This document shows positions 1 through 8,489 of a DNA stretch of 64,000 nucleotides, in pieces. Numbering within the stretch: the stretch's first letter is position 1; every line of letters starts with the position of its first letter. Source of the stretch: Aurantiochytrium sp. KH105 (lineage: Eukaryota; Sar; Bigyra; Thraustochytrida; Thraustochytriidae). The stretch covers positions 1-64,000 of the forward strand of contig BGKB01000150.1 of assembly GCA_003116975.1 (NCBI GenBank), in the 5' to 3' direction. The position numbers and the translations under genes were made by a program. The notes beneath the pieces are model-generated. The model saw only the letters and a program-made list of their open reading frames with translations, made no database searches and was not told the origin of the DNA.

Positions 1-2
1 CG

Positions 3-404
3 TGCACAATCAAGAAGGCGGCAAACGAGCAAATGCTCACGCACTGCAAAACCTACCAGGACACCAGTGTTGGGAGACAAGGCATGCGCTACAACACCAT
101 GGCTGCCGTGAAGAAAAGTGCGGCCAACGTGATCGTGCCATGTCCGTGCGAATCTCTGCAGTGGCGCTTCAACTTACCAACGCATTATGAAAACTGCTCG
201 CAATTCCAAGGAGCTAGAGTTTCGAAGATTCCGGAGAAGCTGTTCTTCAAGAAGAAGGGCAAACAAACAATCACCGAGCAACTCTATGTTGCGGTTTCTG
301 AAGAAGAGAAGTCCTTTTTGCATGAAGTGATGTCAAAGACTACTCTCAGGCGCTTATTAGGGCCGAAAGCGTTCTGTGATGGCTCAGGCTCTTCGCAAGG
401 GTGA
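3..404 (+). CDS. Unidentified 3' end of a gene cut by the window edge
   Basis: The frame is open from the first bases of the window and stops with TGA at 402-404, giving about 133 residues. The first in-window ATG is at 33, but nothing marks it as a true start. The translation contains several cysteines (a CPC motif) and a lysine-rich FFKKKGK stretch. I recognise no family. The DNA after the stop is AT-rich and looks like 3' UTR. It could be the last exon of an upstream gene or a chance open frame, so confidence is low. Confidence 0.3.
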   Translation, partial: CTIKKAANEQMLTHCKTYQDTSVGRQGMRYNTMAAVKKSAANVIVPCPCESLQWRFNLPTHYENCSQFQGARVSKIPEKLFFKKKGKQTITEQLYVAVSEEEKSFLHEVMSKTTLRRLLGPKAFCDGSGSSQG

Positions 405-1344
405 TTTTATCCCATTATACCAGGTATTATTAGAGTCAAAGTGCCCCAAGTTGCAAGATAGACCATTTTTAAATAGAATATTGGAAAAAAAAATCGCAAA
501 AAAGTGTCGATGGCACCGATTTGGAGTGGCGGACCCCCCTCCTCGTTATAGATATGCCTTTTCAGAACAACACTCGGCCTCCCTCCAAACAAAAGGGCGG
601 GATGCCTTCCGCTTCCGCCACCGTTGCCGCGAACGAGGCAACGAAGTCTCATCCTCGCCTGCAGCGCCCCATCCACCTTCGCCAGGCCGAGATGGCGTCA
701 GCTGCTCTCGACCGCCACCCATCTCTTGCAGCCGTGGTGTAGCGCTTCTCTCGACGTTGCCGGGGCCTCGCCTCGACCACCCACGAGCTAGCTACCTATC
801 GCACACACGCGACCCCGCCACCCTCGCTGCACGAATTCGTCTGCATTCTGCTGCATTCTGCTGCACGCCCGCCCTTTACGTTTAACTTATCGTCGCCGCT
901 GGCCACCGTTTCGATCCGGGCGGCAGGTACACGCTGCAGACGCCTCGCTCCCTCGCCCGCCATCAACTGCAACGTCAACCAGCTGCAGCATCCCACATGC
1001 AGTCGCCTGCGCATCGCTCGCTCGCTCGCACGCACGCACCCAGAGATTCCTCGGCTGGACCGAACTCTGCGCACACAACGAAGAGTCCCACTGAATCAGG
1101 GGCGCGCGGCTGAACCGCTGCCGGCGCCGCGCATGCACCACACACGCTGACGCATGCACCACACCTTCGCTTCCTCTGCAATTGCTACGCAGCACCAGCC
1201 TGGTACCTCGCACGAGCGGGCATGCGAAGGCTGTGGCGGGCACAGGCAAATCCGCAACATCGTAGACCGCGCGCAAGAGACGGAGTTGCGCCCTCACGTG
1301 CGTGAACTCAGGGACGAAAGGCCAGCCACACCAGCAGCGACACC
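405..1344. other. Intergenic, upstream region of first ZIP gene
   Basis: No gene is supported here. The first 100 bases are AT-rich. The rest is C-rich and pyrimidine-rich, with short repeats such as ctgcattctgctgcattctg near 841 and two copies of gcatgcaccacac near 1132 and 1153. It probably holds the promoter and 5' UTR of the transporter that starts at 1345. Confidence 0.5.
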
Positions 1345-2283
1345 ATGGACGAGGACTATAACGTCAACGAGCAGGTCGGAGGCCTCTTCGCGATCATCGT
1401 GGCCTCAGGGGTGGGCCTTCTCTTGTCCTTCGCGCTCGGCCAGGCAGGCCGGCTCGGATGCAGTGCAGGCGTGATCGTCGGCCTCGTCTTGCTGCTCAAG
1501 GGCATTGGATGCGGCGTCGTGGTGACCACGGCGACGATCCATCTCATCAACGAGGCAGGCGAGTACTTTGAAGACGCTGGCTGGGACTCGTACGAGGCAT
1601 GGCCGTTCGTTTTCGCTCTGTCCGGTATCTACGTCAGCGCCGTCGGAGACATCCTCGTTCGCCGACGCGGTCTCGGTGGCACGGCACATGTTAGCGAACT
1701 CAAGGACCTGGGCAAGACCGCGCACAGCCATGGCCCGGCCGAGTCGGAGCCTAGCTCGTGCGAAAACTCGATCGAGGAGGTGCACTCTCACAGCTTCAAA
1801 CACTCGGTGTATAACGCCGTAATCCTGGAGTTCAACCTGCTCATTCATAGTATCTTGATTGGCTTCGATCTGGGCCTGCAAGACCCCCAGAGCTGGATTC
1901 CCTTGGTGATTGCGATTTGCTTCCACCAGCTCTTTGAGGGCTTTGCCCTCGCGGAAGTTATCAAGGACTCCGGTATCGAGTCAAAGCTGAAAATGGTATT
2001 CATGGGCTTTGCTTTCATGCTGACGACACCAATTGGCGTAGCCATCGGCATCGGCACACACAAATCCTTCGATGGCGACAATCGCTCCGTCTCTTTGCTG
2101 ATTGGCGTACTCAACGGGTTCTGCGGCGGCATTCTTCTCTACCTTGGGCTCGTCAACTTGCTTATGCCGTGGCTCGTGGCGAGCAACGGATTGCATCGCG
2201 CCCCCATGCTGTACCCTTTTCTGGCCTTCTTCGGTCTTGCTATTGGAATGGCAGCGCTTGCAATCATTGGCATCTGGGCGTAA
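1345..2283 (+). CDS. ZIP-family zinc/iron transporter, copy 1
   Basis: A 312-residue multi-pass membrane protein of the ZIP (SLC39) family, which imports Zn2+ or other divalent metals into the cytosol. Hydrophobic segments start around residue 11 ([12 protein letters not shown]) and recur to the C-terminus. The diagnostic transmembrane 4-5 motifs are present: [10 protein letters not shown] and [14 protein letters not shown], whose His and Glu residues form the metal path in this family. The loop between segments 3 and 4 is His-rich (HSHG, VHSHSF), as usual for ZIP metal sensing. The ATG at 1345 starts just before the first membrane segment. A related gene follows at 2849. Which metal it carries cannot be read from the sequence. 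Confidence 0.93.
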   Translation: MDEDYNVNEQVGGLFAIIVASGVGLLLSFALGQAGRLGCSAGVIVGLVLLLKGIGCGVVVTTATIHLINEAGEYFEDAGWDSYEAWPFVFALSGIYVSAVGDILVRRRGLGGTAHVSELKDLGKTAHSHGPAESEPSSCENSIEEVHSHSFKHSVYNAVILEFNLLIHSILIGFDLGLQDPQSWIPLVIAICFHQLFEGFALAEVIKDSGIESKLKMVFMGFAFMLTTPIGVAIGIGTHKSFDGDNRSVSLLIGVLNGFCGGILLYLGLVNLLMPWLVASNGLHRAPMLYPFLAFFGLAIGMAALAIIGIWA

Positions 2284-2848
2284 TGCGCATTCCTTAAAAA
2301 GCCGCAGGCTTTGAGAGAAACACGGTAGTATATGATGAAAACACAGCGGATGCTGTCCGCGCGTGTTCCATCCACAAATCTCTGCATCTTACACGTATAC
2401 GCGCATACCTACGTTGCACCATCGAGGAGCAACCCCTCCTCCTTCTCTCCCCCCCCCCCCCCCCTCTGAGAATTTAACCCACACAAACGTAGACCTTTGC
2501 AAGATGCACTAGCATAAACCTTGAAAAGAAAGTTTTGTTCATGTTCAGTTACGCCCCGAATCCATTGTGAGGCACTTTGACGTCGTTGAAGTCGACCACC
2601 CAGTTGCCTCCGATGTAGAACCTCGCGTGCTGGTCCAATGATCCAAAAAATAAAAAATTGGTTCCCGCAGTCGAAGGAAGACGAAGAAACTGCAGATCCG
2701 CAGACGGCAACGCAGAGAACAAAGCAGCAGGTGCACCAACAATCATGTCGCCCTTCAGCCTGCGTACATGCGTACGCACGCGAAGCAATGCATGCAAAAT
2801 CGAAAGGCAGTGATCGAGAGGGTCAACGAAAAGAAAGAAACACTGACG
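2284..2848. other. Spacer between the two ZIP genes
   Basis: No separate gene is seen. It should contain the 3' UTR of copy 1 and the promoter of copy 2. It includes a 16-base C run. The copy 2 frame stays open upstream to an ATG at 2768, but the residues before 2849 have no counterpart in copy 1. Confidence 0.5.
2449..2464. repeat. Poly-C run (16 bases)
   Basis: An uninterrupted C homopolymer in the spacer between the two ZIP genes. Such runs are prone to length error in sequencing and to slippage. Confidence 0.9.
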
Positions 2849-3829
2849 ATGCTCGACAAGGTGATGAGCCCGAATGAGCACGCTTCAGGGCCATACAACG
2901 AGGCCGAGCAAGTCGTGGGTCTCTTTGCCGTGCTACTTAGCTCGGCGTTGGGACTTGGGGCATCTTTTGCATTAAACAAGGCAGATCGCATCGGATGCAG
3001 CCTGGAAGGCGTGGTCAGCCTCGTTGTGCTGTTCAAAGGAATCGGTTGCGGCGTTATTCTCACGACAGCCACGATTCACCTCATCAATGAGGCCGGAGAG
3101 TACTTTGAGAAAGCCGAATGGGACACGTACGAAGGATGGACCTACATTTTTGCATTGACGGGAATCTTCCTCAGCGCCGCCGCGGACCTCTTTGTGCGCA
3201 GACAAGGTGTGAGAAACATAGTACCTGTCGCCAAGCTGCCAGATCTGCGAAGAACGGGTCACGGGCATAGTCATGGCATTGAAAGCGGCGAGACTCTCAG
3301 ACTGCTTCAAAGTGAAGAGGATGAAGAGGAAAACGGGAGACCGCAATCATCATCCGTGTTTAGCGTTGTCCTCCTCGAGATCAATCTTCTCAGCCATAGT
3401 GTTCTGATTGGCGTTGACCTTGGCTTGCAGGATTCAACAGCATGGCTTGCACTTCTGATTGCAATTTGCTTTCATCAATTCTTCGAAGGGTTCGCGCTCG
3501 CCGAAGTCATCCAAGACGCTAAAATTTCCACGTCAAAAATGCTCACAATGTGCGCAGCGTTCACACTTACAACGCCAATTGGTGTGGCCCTTGGGATCGG
3601 TGCTCACAGCACGCACAACGAAGAAAACGCCTCGGTAGCTCTTCTCATTGGTATCTTCAACTCCTTTTGCGGCGGCATCCTTGTCTACTTGGGTATGATT
3701 AGCATTCTTTTGCCATGGATCGTGGACAGCCATGGGCTGCAGCGCGCTCCGATCCTGTACCCAATATTGGCATTTCTCGGGGTAACAATTGGAGTGACTG
3801 CACTCGCAGTGATTGGAATCTGGGCCTAG
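2849..3829 (+). CDS. ZIP-family zinc/iron transporter, copy 2
   Basis: A second ZIP (SLC39) transporter, about 326 residues from the ATG at 2849. It aligns with the neighbouring copy along its whole length: NEAEQVVGLFAV matches [12 protein letters not shown], and HSVLIGVDLGLQD and [14 protein letters not shown] match the metal-path helices. The His-rich loop is shorter (GHGHSHG) and followed by an acidic EDEEE stretch that copy 1 lacks. An in-frame ATG at 2864 is also possible, and the frame runs back to 2768. Same strand, adjacency and shared architecture indicate a tandem duplication. The diverged loops suggest different metal preference or regulation, which is inference. Confidence 0.92.
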   Translation: MLDKVMSPNEHASGPYNEAEQVVGLFAVLLSSALGLGASFALNKADRIGCSLEGVVSLVVLFKGIGCGVILTTATIHLINEAGEYFEKAEWDTYEGWTYIFALTGIFLSAAADLFVRRQGVRNIVPVAKLPDLRRTGHGHSHGIESGETLRLLQSEEDEEENGRPQSSSVFSVVLLEINLLSHSVLIGVDLGLQDSTAWLALLIAICFHQFFEGFALAEVIQDAKISTSKMLTMCAAFTLTTPIGVALGIGAHSTHNEENASVALLIGIFNSFCGGILVYLGMISILLPWIVDSHGLQRAPILYPILAFLGVTIGVTALAVIGIWA

Positions 3830-3941
3830 CGGATAATGTAAGTTCTCCCTTGTACATGTTTGATACAGCGATCATGTTTGCCCTGTTTCCCAACAAAATG
3901 ATGTTATGATCATAATACACTCATTTTCGAAGACATGCAAG

Positions 3942-6900
3942 TCAAAACCCCTCTGGTGCATTTGGACGCGATGACGAGGGTTTGACCGGAGAAGGCAGCA
4001 GTCCTCCTCGCGCACATGCTGTTCTGTATCTCAATGTATGCACTACGTCTCTCTCGGCAGTCGACTCCTCACGTGGCGACTTTGCCCAAGCGCGATCAAC
4101 AATGGTATCCATGGCAGCATCACCCCCAAGCTCAAGGACTCGAGCGACCTGCGTACGTTGGGCTAGGGACCGCGGGCACGTGGGAACGGCCTCTGAACGT
4201 TCACCCTTAAAACGCGACATGGTATCATGATAGCGCTGCACACGTCGCAGCGCCTGCATCGGTTCAAGGCCGTAAAGCCGTCCGAGCAAAATCGACGCCA
4301 CGACGCCTGCGCGACCCGAACCACCCATGGAAAATACATACAGACGCTCCTGACGACGAAGCCGCAACTCGAGGTCGCGAGAAAATTGCAAGAGACGCGC
4401 GTCGTCTTCGGGACGCGTGTGCCCCCCGCCTCTGGGCATAGGAAAGAAAACATGCTGCAATTTTTCCGAAAAGTTGTCGAGATTAGCCTTGGCCTTGCGA
4501 TACTCTTGAAGTCGATTTGACTCGGCACGATCGAGCGCTTCCTGCTGCGGACGTCCATAGCCTACCTTGCGTCCTCGTGCCGCGCGCTGTGATGCGCCAT
4601 CGAGGGCCTCCTTGGTGGTGGCGACGCCGACACTCAGCTCGCGCCGAATCTCGGCGCAAATCTCGTCAGCCTCCTCGTTAAACTGTAGACCGTGTAAATG
4701 CTCATCTGCCATGCGTTGAATTTCTTCCGGATTGAGAAGACAAACAAAGGTATCGACACCGGCCATGAGCACAGACGCAATGGCCCCGCTTCGACTCGTA
4801 ATTTTTCGGTCTCGCTTGAACGCCTGGCCAGACGGATAGGCGCCAAAAAGAACCTTTGCGTACGCTCCCTTGAGAAGCCACGCCGTCGAATCAGTTGGAC
4901 CGCGCTGAAAGTCCCGAAACTTTTCGTACTGCGTCATGTCATCGATGACAATCTTGCCCAGATGCGACAAGTGCGCACCCACAGTTGGCAATCCGGGTAG
5001 CCTCGAGCCCAAGGCGGCGTGCCAGGGCGCCTCCTGATTTGTGTTTTCACGCACAGCATTTCCTTGCGTTGCCTGCCGCGCGGCAATCTTGGAAAGTTTG
5101 GAGTCCAAGTCTCCAAGTTCATCTGCAGCCCGTTCGTCGGAAAGCTCACGAACTAGCATGTTTTGTAATCCACCCACGTCTTTCGAAAGCGCGTCGACAT
5201 CGAGGTGAAGCGGTGGAAGGACGTGGCGCAAGTAGTATCGCCAGCGCCTCAAGGCCTCTATCTTGAGTCCCGACGCCAATTTCTCGACTTGCTTCTCGAT
5301 ACGTGCGCACATGCGCTCCATGCGGACATAGAAAGCGTCCATCTCTTCTTGGGTCTCGAAGAATCGCACACCGTCGCGTGAGACGCCATGCTCGCGCAAA
5401 TATGCCTCGCGCGCAGCTTTGGCCGCACGCTGCCGCTCCTCCTCCTCACGACGTTCTCTTTCACGGCGTCTTTGGTCCGCAGCCAGCTGTGCAGCGATGC
5501 GTTTCTCGAGCGAGAGTCTGCGCGAGAGGACGCACCGCCAAAAACTCTGGATGCAGGTCGCGGCCGTGTTCCGTTGCTCCTCGCGTCGCTGCGCACGAAC
5601 TTCGGCGGTCCAGAAATCAAGGGCGCGGCGAAGGAAGCGCAAGAGCCAACTTTTCACAACATTGAGCAACTTTCGTCTCCTCGTTTCGTCGGGAGACTCG
5701 AGCACGCTAACATGTAGGAGCTCAAAATTTGCGCGACGTCTGCGTCCACCATCACGTGACCGTCTTGAAGCCTGGTAGTCGGCAATAATCTTATCATGCT
5801 CATGGTCTTGGGCACCGAGAATCCCTCCCAGGATGCGTTTTGCCACAACTTCGACCTTGTACAAATCGTCGCCTTGGCTCCCTCGCCGAACAACGGAGGG
5901 AGGTGGAGGCGTGTGGGAGGCAAGCTGGGCTGCGCGCTGAGCGCGCACGCTCACTTCGAGATTGTAGGGTGAACTCACGACGCGACCGGTCCACTCGGCG
6001 CTTCGTCTGCCTGCTCGAGGCGCGTCGAGCGCCCGTCGTGGGTTTGGAAAGATTACCACATCGCCTTTGAGAAAATGTCGTTCAGGTCGCGAAGCCTTGA
6101 TGGTCGTAACCATCTTAGGTCGCGGAGTTTCATCGTGGAATCCTGTCGAAGACCAAAAGTCAACGCGTTCGTCATCGTTGGAGAAAAGACGATTGATCCC
6201 CCGGCGCTCAAAGTGGAAAGCACTTTCTTCAATGTAGCGCTCGTCCTCATTTTGGTTCTCTAAAAGAGCACGGAGTCGACGTGTGACTTCTGTGTCTTTT
6301 GTCGCGAACCATGGTCTGCCTTTCTTTGCCTGGGTTACACTTGATATTGATAGACTTTCAGGCTCTGATGTGACCGTGACCGCGTTTGCCTCAGGAGTCT
6401 CAGGTAGCGATAGCCTGATTATGGTCGCCTCAATCTTAGCCTCTTTTGTATCTGCAATTTCTTCGGCATATTCGTTCTGGTTCTGAATATCAGGAATGAC
6501 ATTTGCCTCCTTTTCTTCGCTCTCCTCTTCATTCATCTCGATATCATTGATGCTCTCACGAGAATTGCTATGCTGACGTCCTGAAGAATGAGAAGAATTG
6601 ACGAAAACACGATGGCCTGAGATCGATTCCTTTTCTTCAGCTTTTGTTTCATCGTCCTGACCATGGCTGGAACGAGCTTTGATGTTCTCGGCTGATTGCA
6701 ATGAGTCATCACCGCTCTCTACAATGTCTGGTCGTTGATCGCTTTCATCAATTACATTGCTGGCTCCGGAATAGCTGTTCACGCTTTCTTTGTCGAAGAC
6801 GCCTGCATGGAGACGAGATTCACGACCGGAAGCAGATTTGCCGCTGTCAGAGTGTTCTAGACTGTTGCCGATAACGCGACGACTGTCTGCATCGGAACGT

Positions 6901-7058
6901 TGTTGGCTTTCATCAATACTATTTCGGCTCATGTTTCGCTTTGCGTTGCTATGTGCGCTCGCCAGACTTGCGTGCGAAGAGGTTCCTGCAGCGGCCACGT
7001 CCACTTGCCCATCGTCTCCTATGTCATGACCGTCATCAAGACCCATGCTACCGTCCAT
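3942..7058 (-). CDS. IQ-motif protein with inactive tyrosine-phosphatase-like C-terminus
   Basis: About 1038 residues from the ATG at 7058; the frame upstream of this starts only at TTG. The first third is Ser/Asp/Glu-rich and looks disordered. A globular part near residues 310-440 contains GDVVIFPNP and GRVVSSPYNLEV. Near residue 500 there is an IQ calmodulin-binding motif (CIQSFWRCVLSRRL) followed by a charged helix rich in RRRERERREEEER. The last 250 residues resemble cysteine-phosphatase folds: GAYPSGQAFKRDRK, then VDTFVCLLNPEE, then the signature loop. That loop reads FSMGGSGR (Arg about 916), so the catalytic Cys of HCX5R is replaced by Ser at about 910 and the His by Phe. I infer a pseudophosphatase scaffold regulated by calmodulin. 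Confidence 0.7.
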   Translation of the reverse strand: MDGSMGLDDGHDIGDDGQVDVAAAGTSSHASLASAHSNAKRNMSRNSIDESQQRSDADSRRVIGNSLEHSDSGKSASGRESRLHAGVFDKESVNSYSGASNVIDESDQRPDIVESGDDSLQSAENIKARSSHGQDDETKAEEKESISGHRVFVNSSHSSGRQHSNSRESINDIEMNEEESEEKEANVIPDIQNQNEYAEEIADTKEAKIEATIIRLSLPETPEANAVTVTSEPESLSISSVTQAKKGRPWFATKDTEVTRRLRALLENQNEDERYIEESAFHFERRGINRLFSNDDERVDFWSSTGFHDETPRPKMVTTIKASRPERHFLKGDVVIFPNPRRALDAPRAGRRSAEWTGRVVSSPYNLEVSVRAQRAAQLASHTPPPPSVVRRGSQGDDLYKVEVVAKRILGGILGAQDHEHDKIIADYQASRRSRDGGRRRRANFELLHVSVLESPDETRRRKLLNVVKSWLLRFLRRALDFWTAEVRAQRREEQRNTAATCIQSFWRCVLSRRLSLEKRIAAQLAADQRRRERERREEEERQRAAKAAREAYLREHGVSRDGVRFFETQEEMDAFYVRMERMCARIEKQVEKLASGLKIEALRRWRYYLRHVLPPLHLDVDALSKDVGGLQNMLVRELSDERAADELGDLDSKLSKIAARQATQGNAVRENTNQEAPWHAALGSRLPGLPTVGAHLSHLGKIVIDDMTQYEKFRDFQRGPTDSTAWLLKGAYAKVLFGAYPSGQAFKRDRKITSRSGAIASVLMAGVDTFVCLLNPEEIQRMADEHLHGLQFNEEADEICAEIRRELSVGVATTKEALDGASQRAARGRKVGYGRPQQEALDRAESNRLQEYRKAKANLDNFSEKLQHVFFPMPRGGGHTRPEDDARLLQFSRDLELRLRRQERLYVFSMGGSGRAGVVASILLGRLYGLEPMQALRRVQRYHDTMSRFKGERSEAVPTCPRSLAQRTQVARVLELGGDAAMDTIVDRAWAKSPREESTAERDVVHTLRYRTACARGGLLPSPVKPSSSRPNAPEGF

Positions 7059-7493
7059 CAGCGTGATCCGCGATCGACTGAGCCTTTTTCTTTCCTCTTC
7101 GCCACTTCTTCGATGCTCGTGCACGTGCTGCTGCGGCTGCTGCAATTCTTGCTGCCTCCTCCTCTTTTATTTATTATCCGTTGATTGATTGCTTCATTCA
7201 TTCATTCATTCGGCTCGAAGTCGAAACCCGCGTCGAGGCAACCTAACCTGGGCCCTGCAAACCTAACCCGGCAGGGGCCCCGAGTCGAGCGAGTCGAGTC
7301 GAGTGAGTCGAGTCGTCGCGTGGAGCAATCCCATCTCGTCCTGCCGCTCGACTTGAGGCGAGACGAGGCGAGGCGAAAGAGAAAACTCAGGCGTCGAGCC
7401 AGGCTAGCAAGCACTGCTCGCGCGAGCACGCAAAGCACGAGCCTCTCCTCTCGGAGAGGAAAGGGAAGGGCAGCAGAGGCTCGTTCATCAAAC
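7059..7493. promoter_or_regulatory. Divergent promoter region with simple repeats
   Basis: This spacer separates the pseudophosphatase gene (minus) from the Mic19-like gene (plus), so it must serve both. It contains an ATTC tetranucleotide run at 7195-7211, two CCTAACC-type hexamers near 7240-7270, and GAGTC repeats at 7282-7316. No TATA box is obvious. Confidence 0.5.
7282..7316. repeat. GAGTC pentanucleotide repeats
   Basis: Imperfect tandem copies of GAGTC/GAGTGAGTC about 180 bases upstream of the Mic19-like start codon, probably in the 5' UTR or promoter. Confidence 0.8.
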
Positions 7494-8033
7494 ATGGGCA
7501 ACAGGGCCAGCAGCGCGCGTGAAGACGACGTCGAGGACGACTTTGTGGAGGAGGATGTCGATGTAGAGGAGGACGAGGAGGTGGAGGAGGACGAGGAAGG
7601 GGATGTCCCCGAAGAAGAAGGCTTCAACATGGTCTTTTCGCCAGAGCTCGTTCGCAGGCTGCAGGGCAGACCCGACGACGAAGAAGACGAGGACGAGGAC
7701 GAGGAGGAGGACGGTGGAGATGGTATCGAGGCGCATCTTGCCGAAGCGGAGCGATTAGAGCGCGAGAGACGCGAGCAGGAACGGCTTGCGTTTGTGAACC
7801 TTTCCCGGCAGGAGAAAATGGCTGCCGCGGAGCTAGATAGTTTGATCAAGAGTGCCGAGCGTGGCGGCGAGGGCTCCGAGGCTGCTCGCTCGCGGCGTGC
7901 GCCATCGCCCGCAGAAGGACCTTGCGCCGCCGCCCAAGCAGCCTCGGTCGAGTGCTTGCGCGTGAATCGGTCTTTTGAGGAATGCGAGGACTTGATTCGC
8001 CAATTCGAGGCTTGCGTGAAGAGCGAAAGCTGA
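7494..8033 (+). CDS. Mic19/CHCHD3-like MICOS subunit
   Basis: A 179-residue protein starting MGNRASS, a strong N-myristoylation signal; the frame upstream is GC-rich repeat DNA, so I chose this ATG. The middle is very acidic (runs of EDEEE and DEDEDEEED) and contains FSPELVRRL, which resembles the short conserved N-terminal motif of CHCHD3. A charged helix follows. The C-terminus is a CHCH domain with Cys 144, 154, 164 and 174, each separated by nine residues (twin CX9C). That combination of MG start, helix and C-terminal CHCH is the Mic19/CHCHD3 layout, a peripheral subunit of the mitochondrial inner-membrane cristae junction complex (MICOS), imported by Mia40. Orthology is inferred from architecture. 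Confidence 0.7.
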   Translation: MGNRASSAREDDVEDDFVEEDVDVEEDEEVEEDEEGDVPEEEGFNMVFSPELVRRLQGRPDDEEDEDEDEEEDGGDGIEAHLAEAERLERERREQERLAFVNLSRQEKMAAAELDSLIKSAERGGEGSEAARSRRAPSPAEGPCAAAQAASVECLRVNRSFEECEDLIRQFEACVKSES

Positions 8034-8489
8034 GCCTTCTTCGCTATCTCTCTTCTCTTGTCTTCTCCTCTCGTGGCAGAGAAGATCGAATCGTCTCGTA
8101 CTAGGGCAAGCGTGGCGAAGTGTTAGCCGATTTGTTGACTTCGCGCCTTTTGAGCTGCCAATGGACTGCATACGAAAACGTTCGAGTTGCCCGGAATTTT
8201 TCCTGGAAATCTGCCGCCGAGGCCTGAGAAGCAAAAGGTCTGAGAATCCCCACATACATTAGATGTGTGCACGTGGGCCAAGGGAAAGAAGAACAACCTC
8301 TGTCATATTGCGTCTTGAACGAATGGTCTTTTCTGGAGAAAAGGAAAAAATCCGGGACCCAAACGGGCAGATCTAGAAACAAAAGGAAAAGAGTTAGTCA
8401 GCCCAATGGGGAGATCATGTCTACAGGTCTCGCGGGTTATAACCTTAAGGTAGGAGGAATAAAGGATGGAGAAAAGAAGTAAGAAGGAA
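8034..8489. other. Convergent 3' spacer
   Basis: This lies between the stop codons of the Mic19-like gene and hslU, which converge. It is AT-richer than the flanking coding DNA and holds no supportable ORF. It contains one AATAAA at 8458-8463 that could act in 3' end formation on the plus strand. Confidence 0.5.

Noticed and set aside
7240..7271. CCTAACC-type words as an internal telomere repeat
   Set aside because: Only two separated short copies; not a tandem array.
7202..7849. Minus-strand Ser-rich frame opposite the Mic19-like gene
   Set aside because: The complement of GAG/GAC runs gives Ser; there is no independent evidence.
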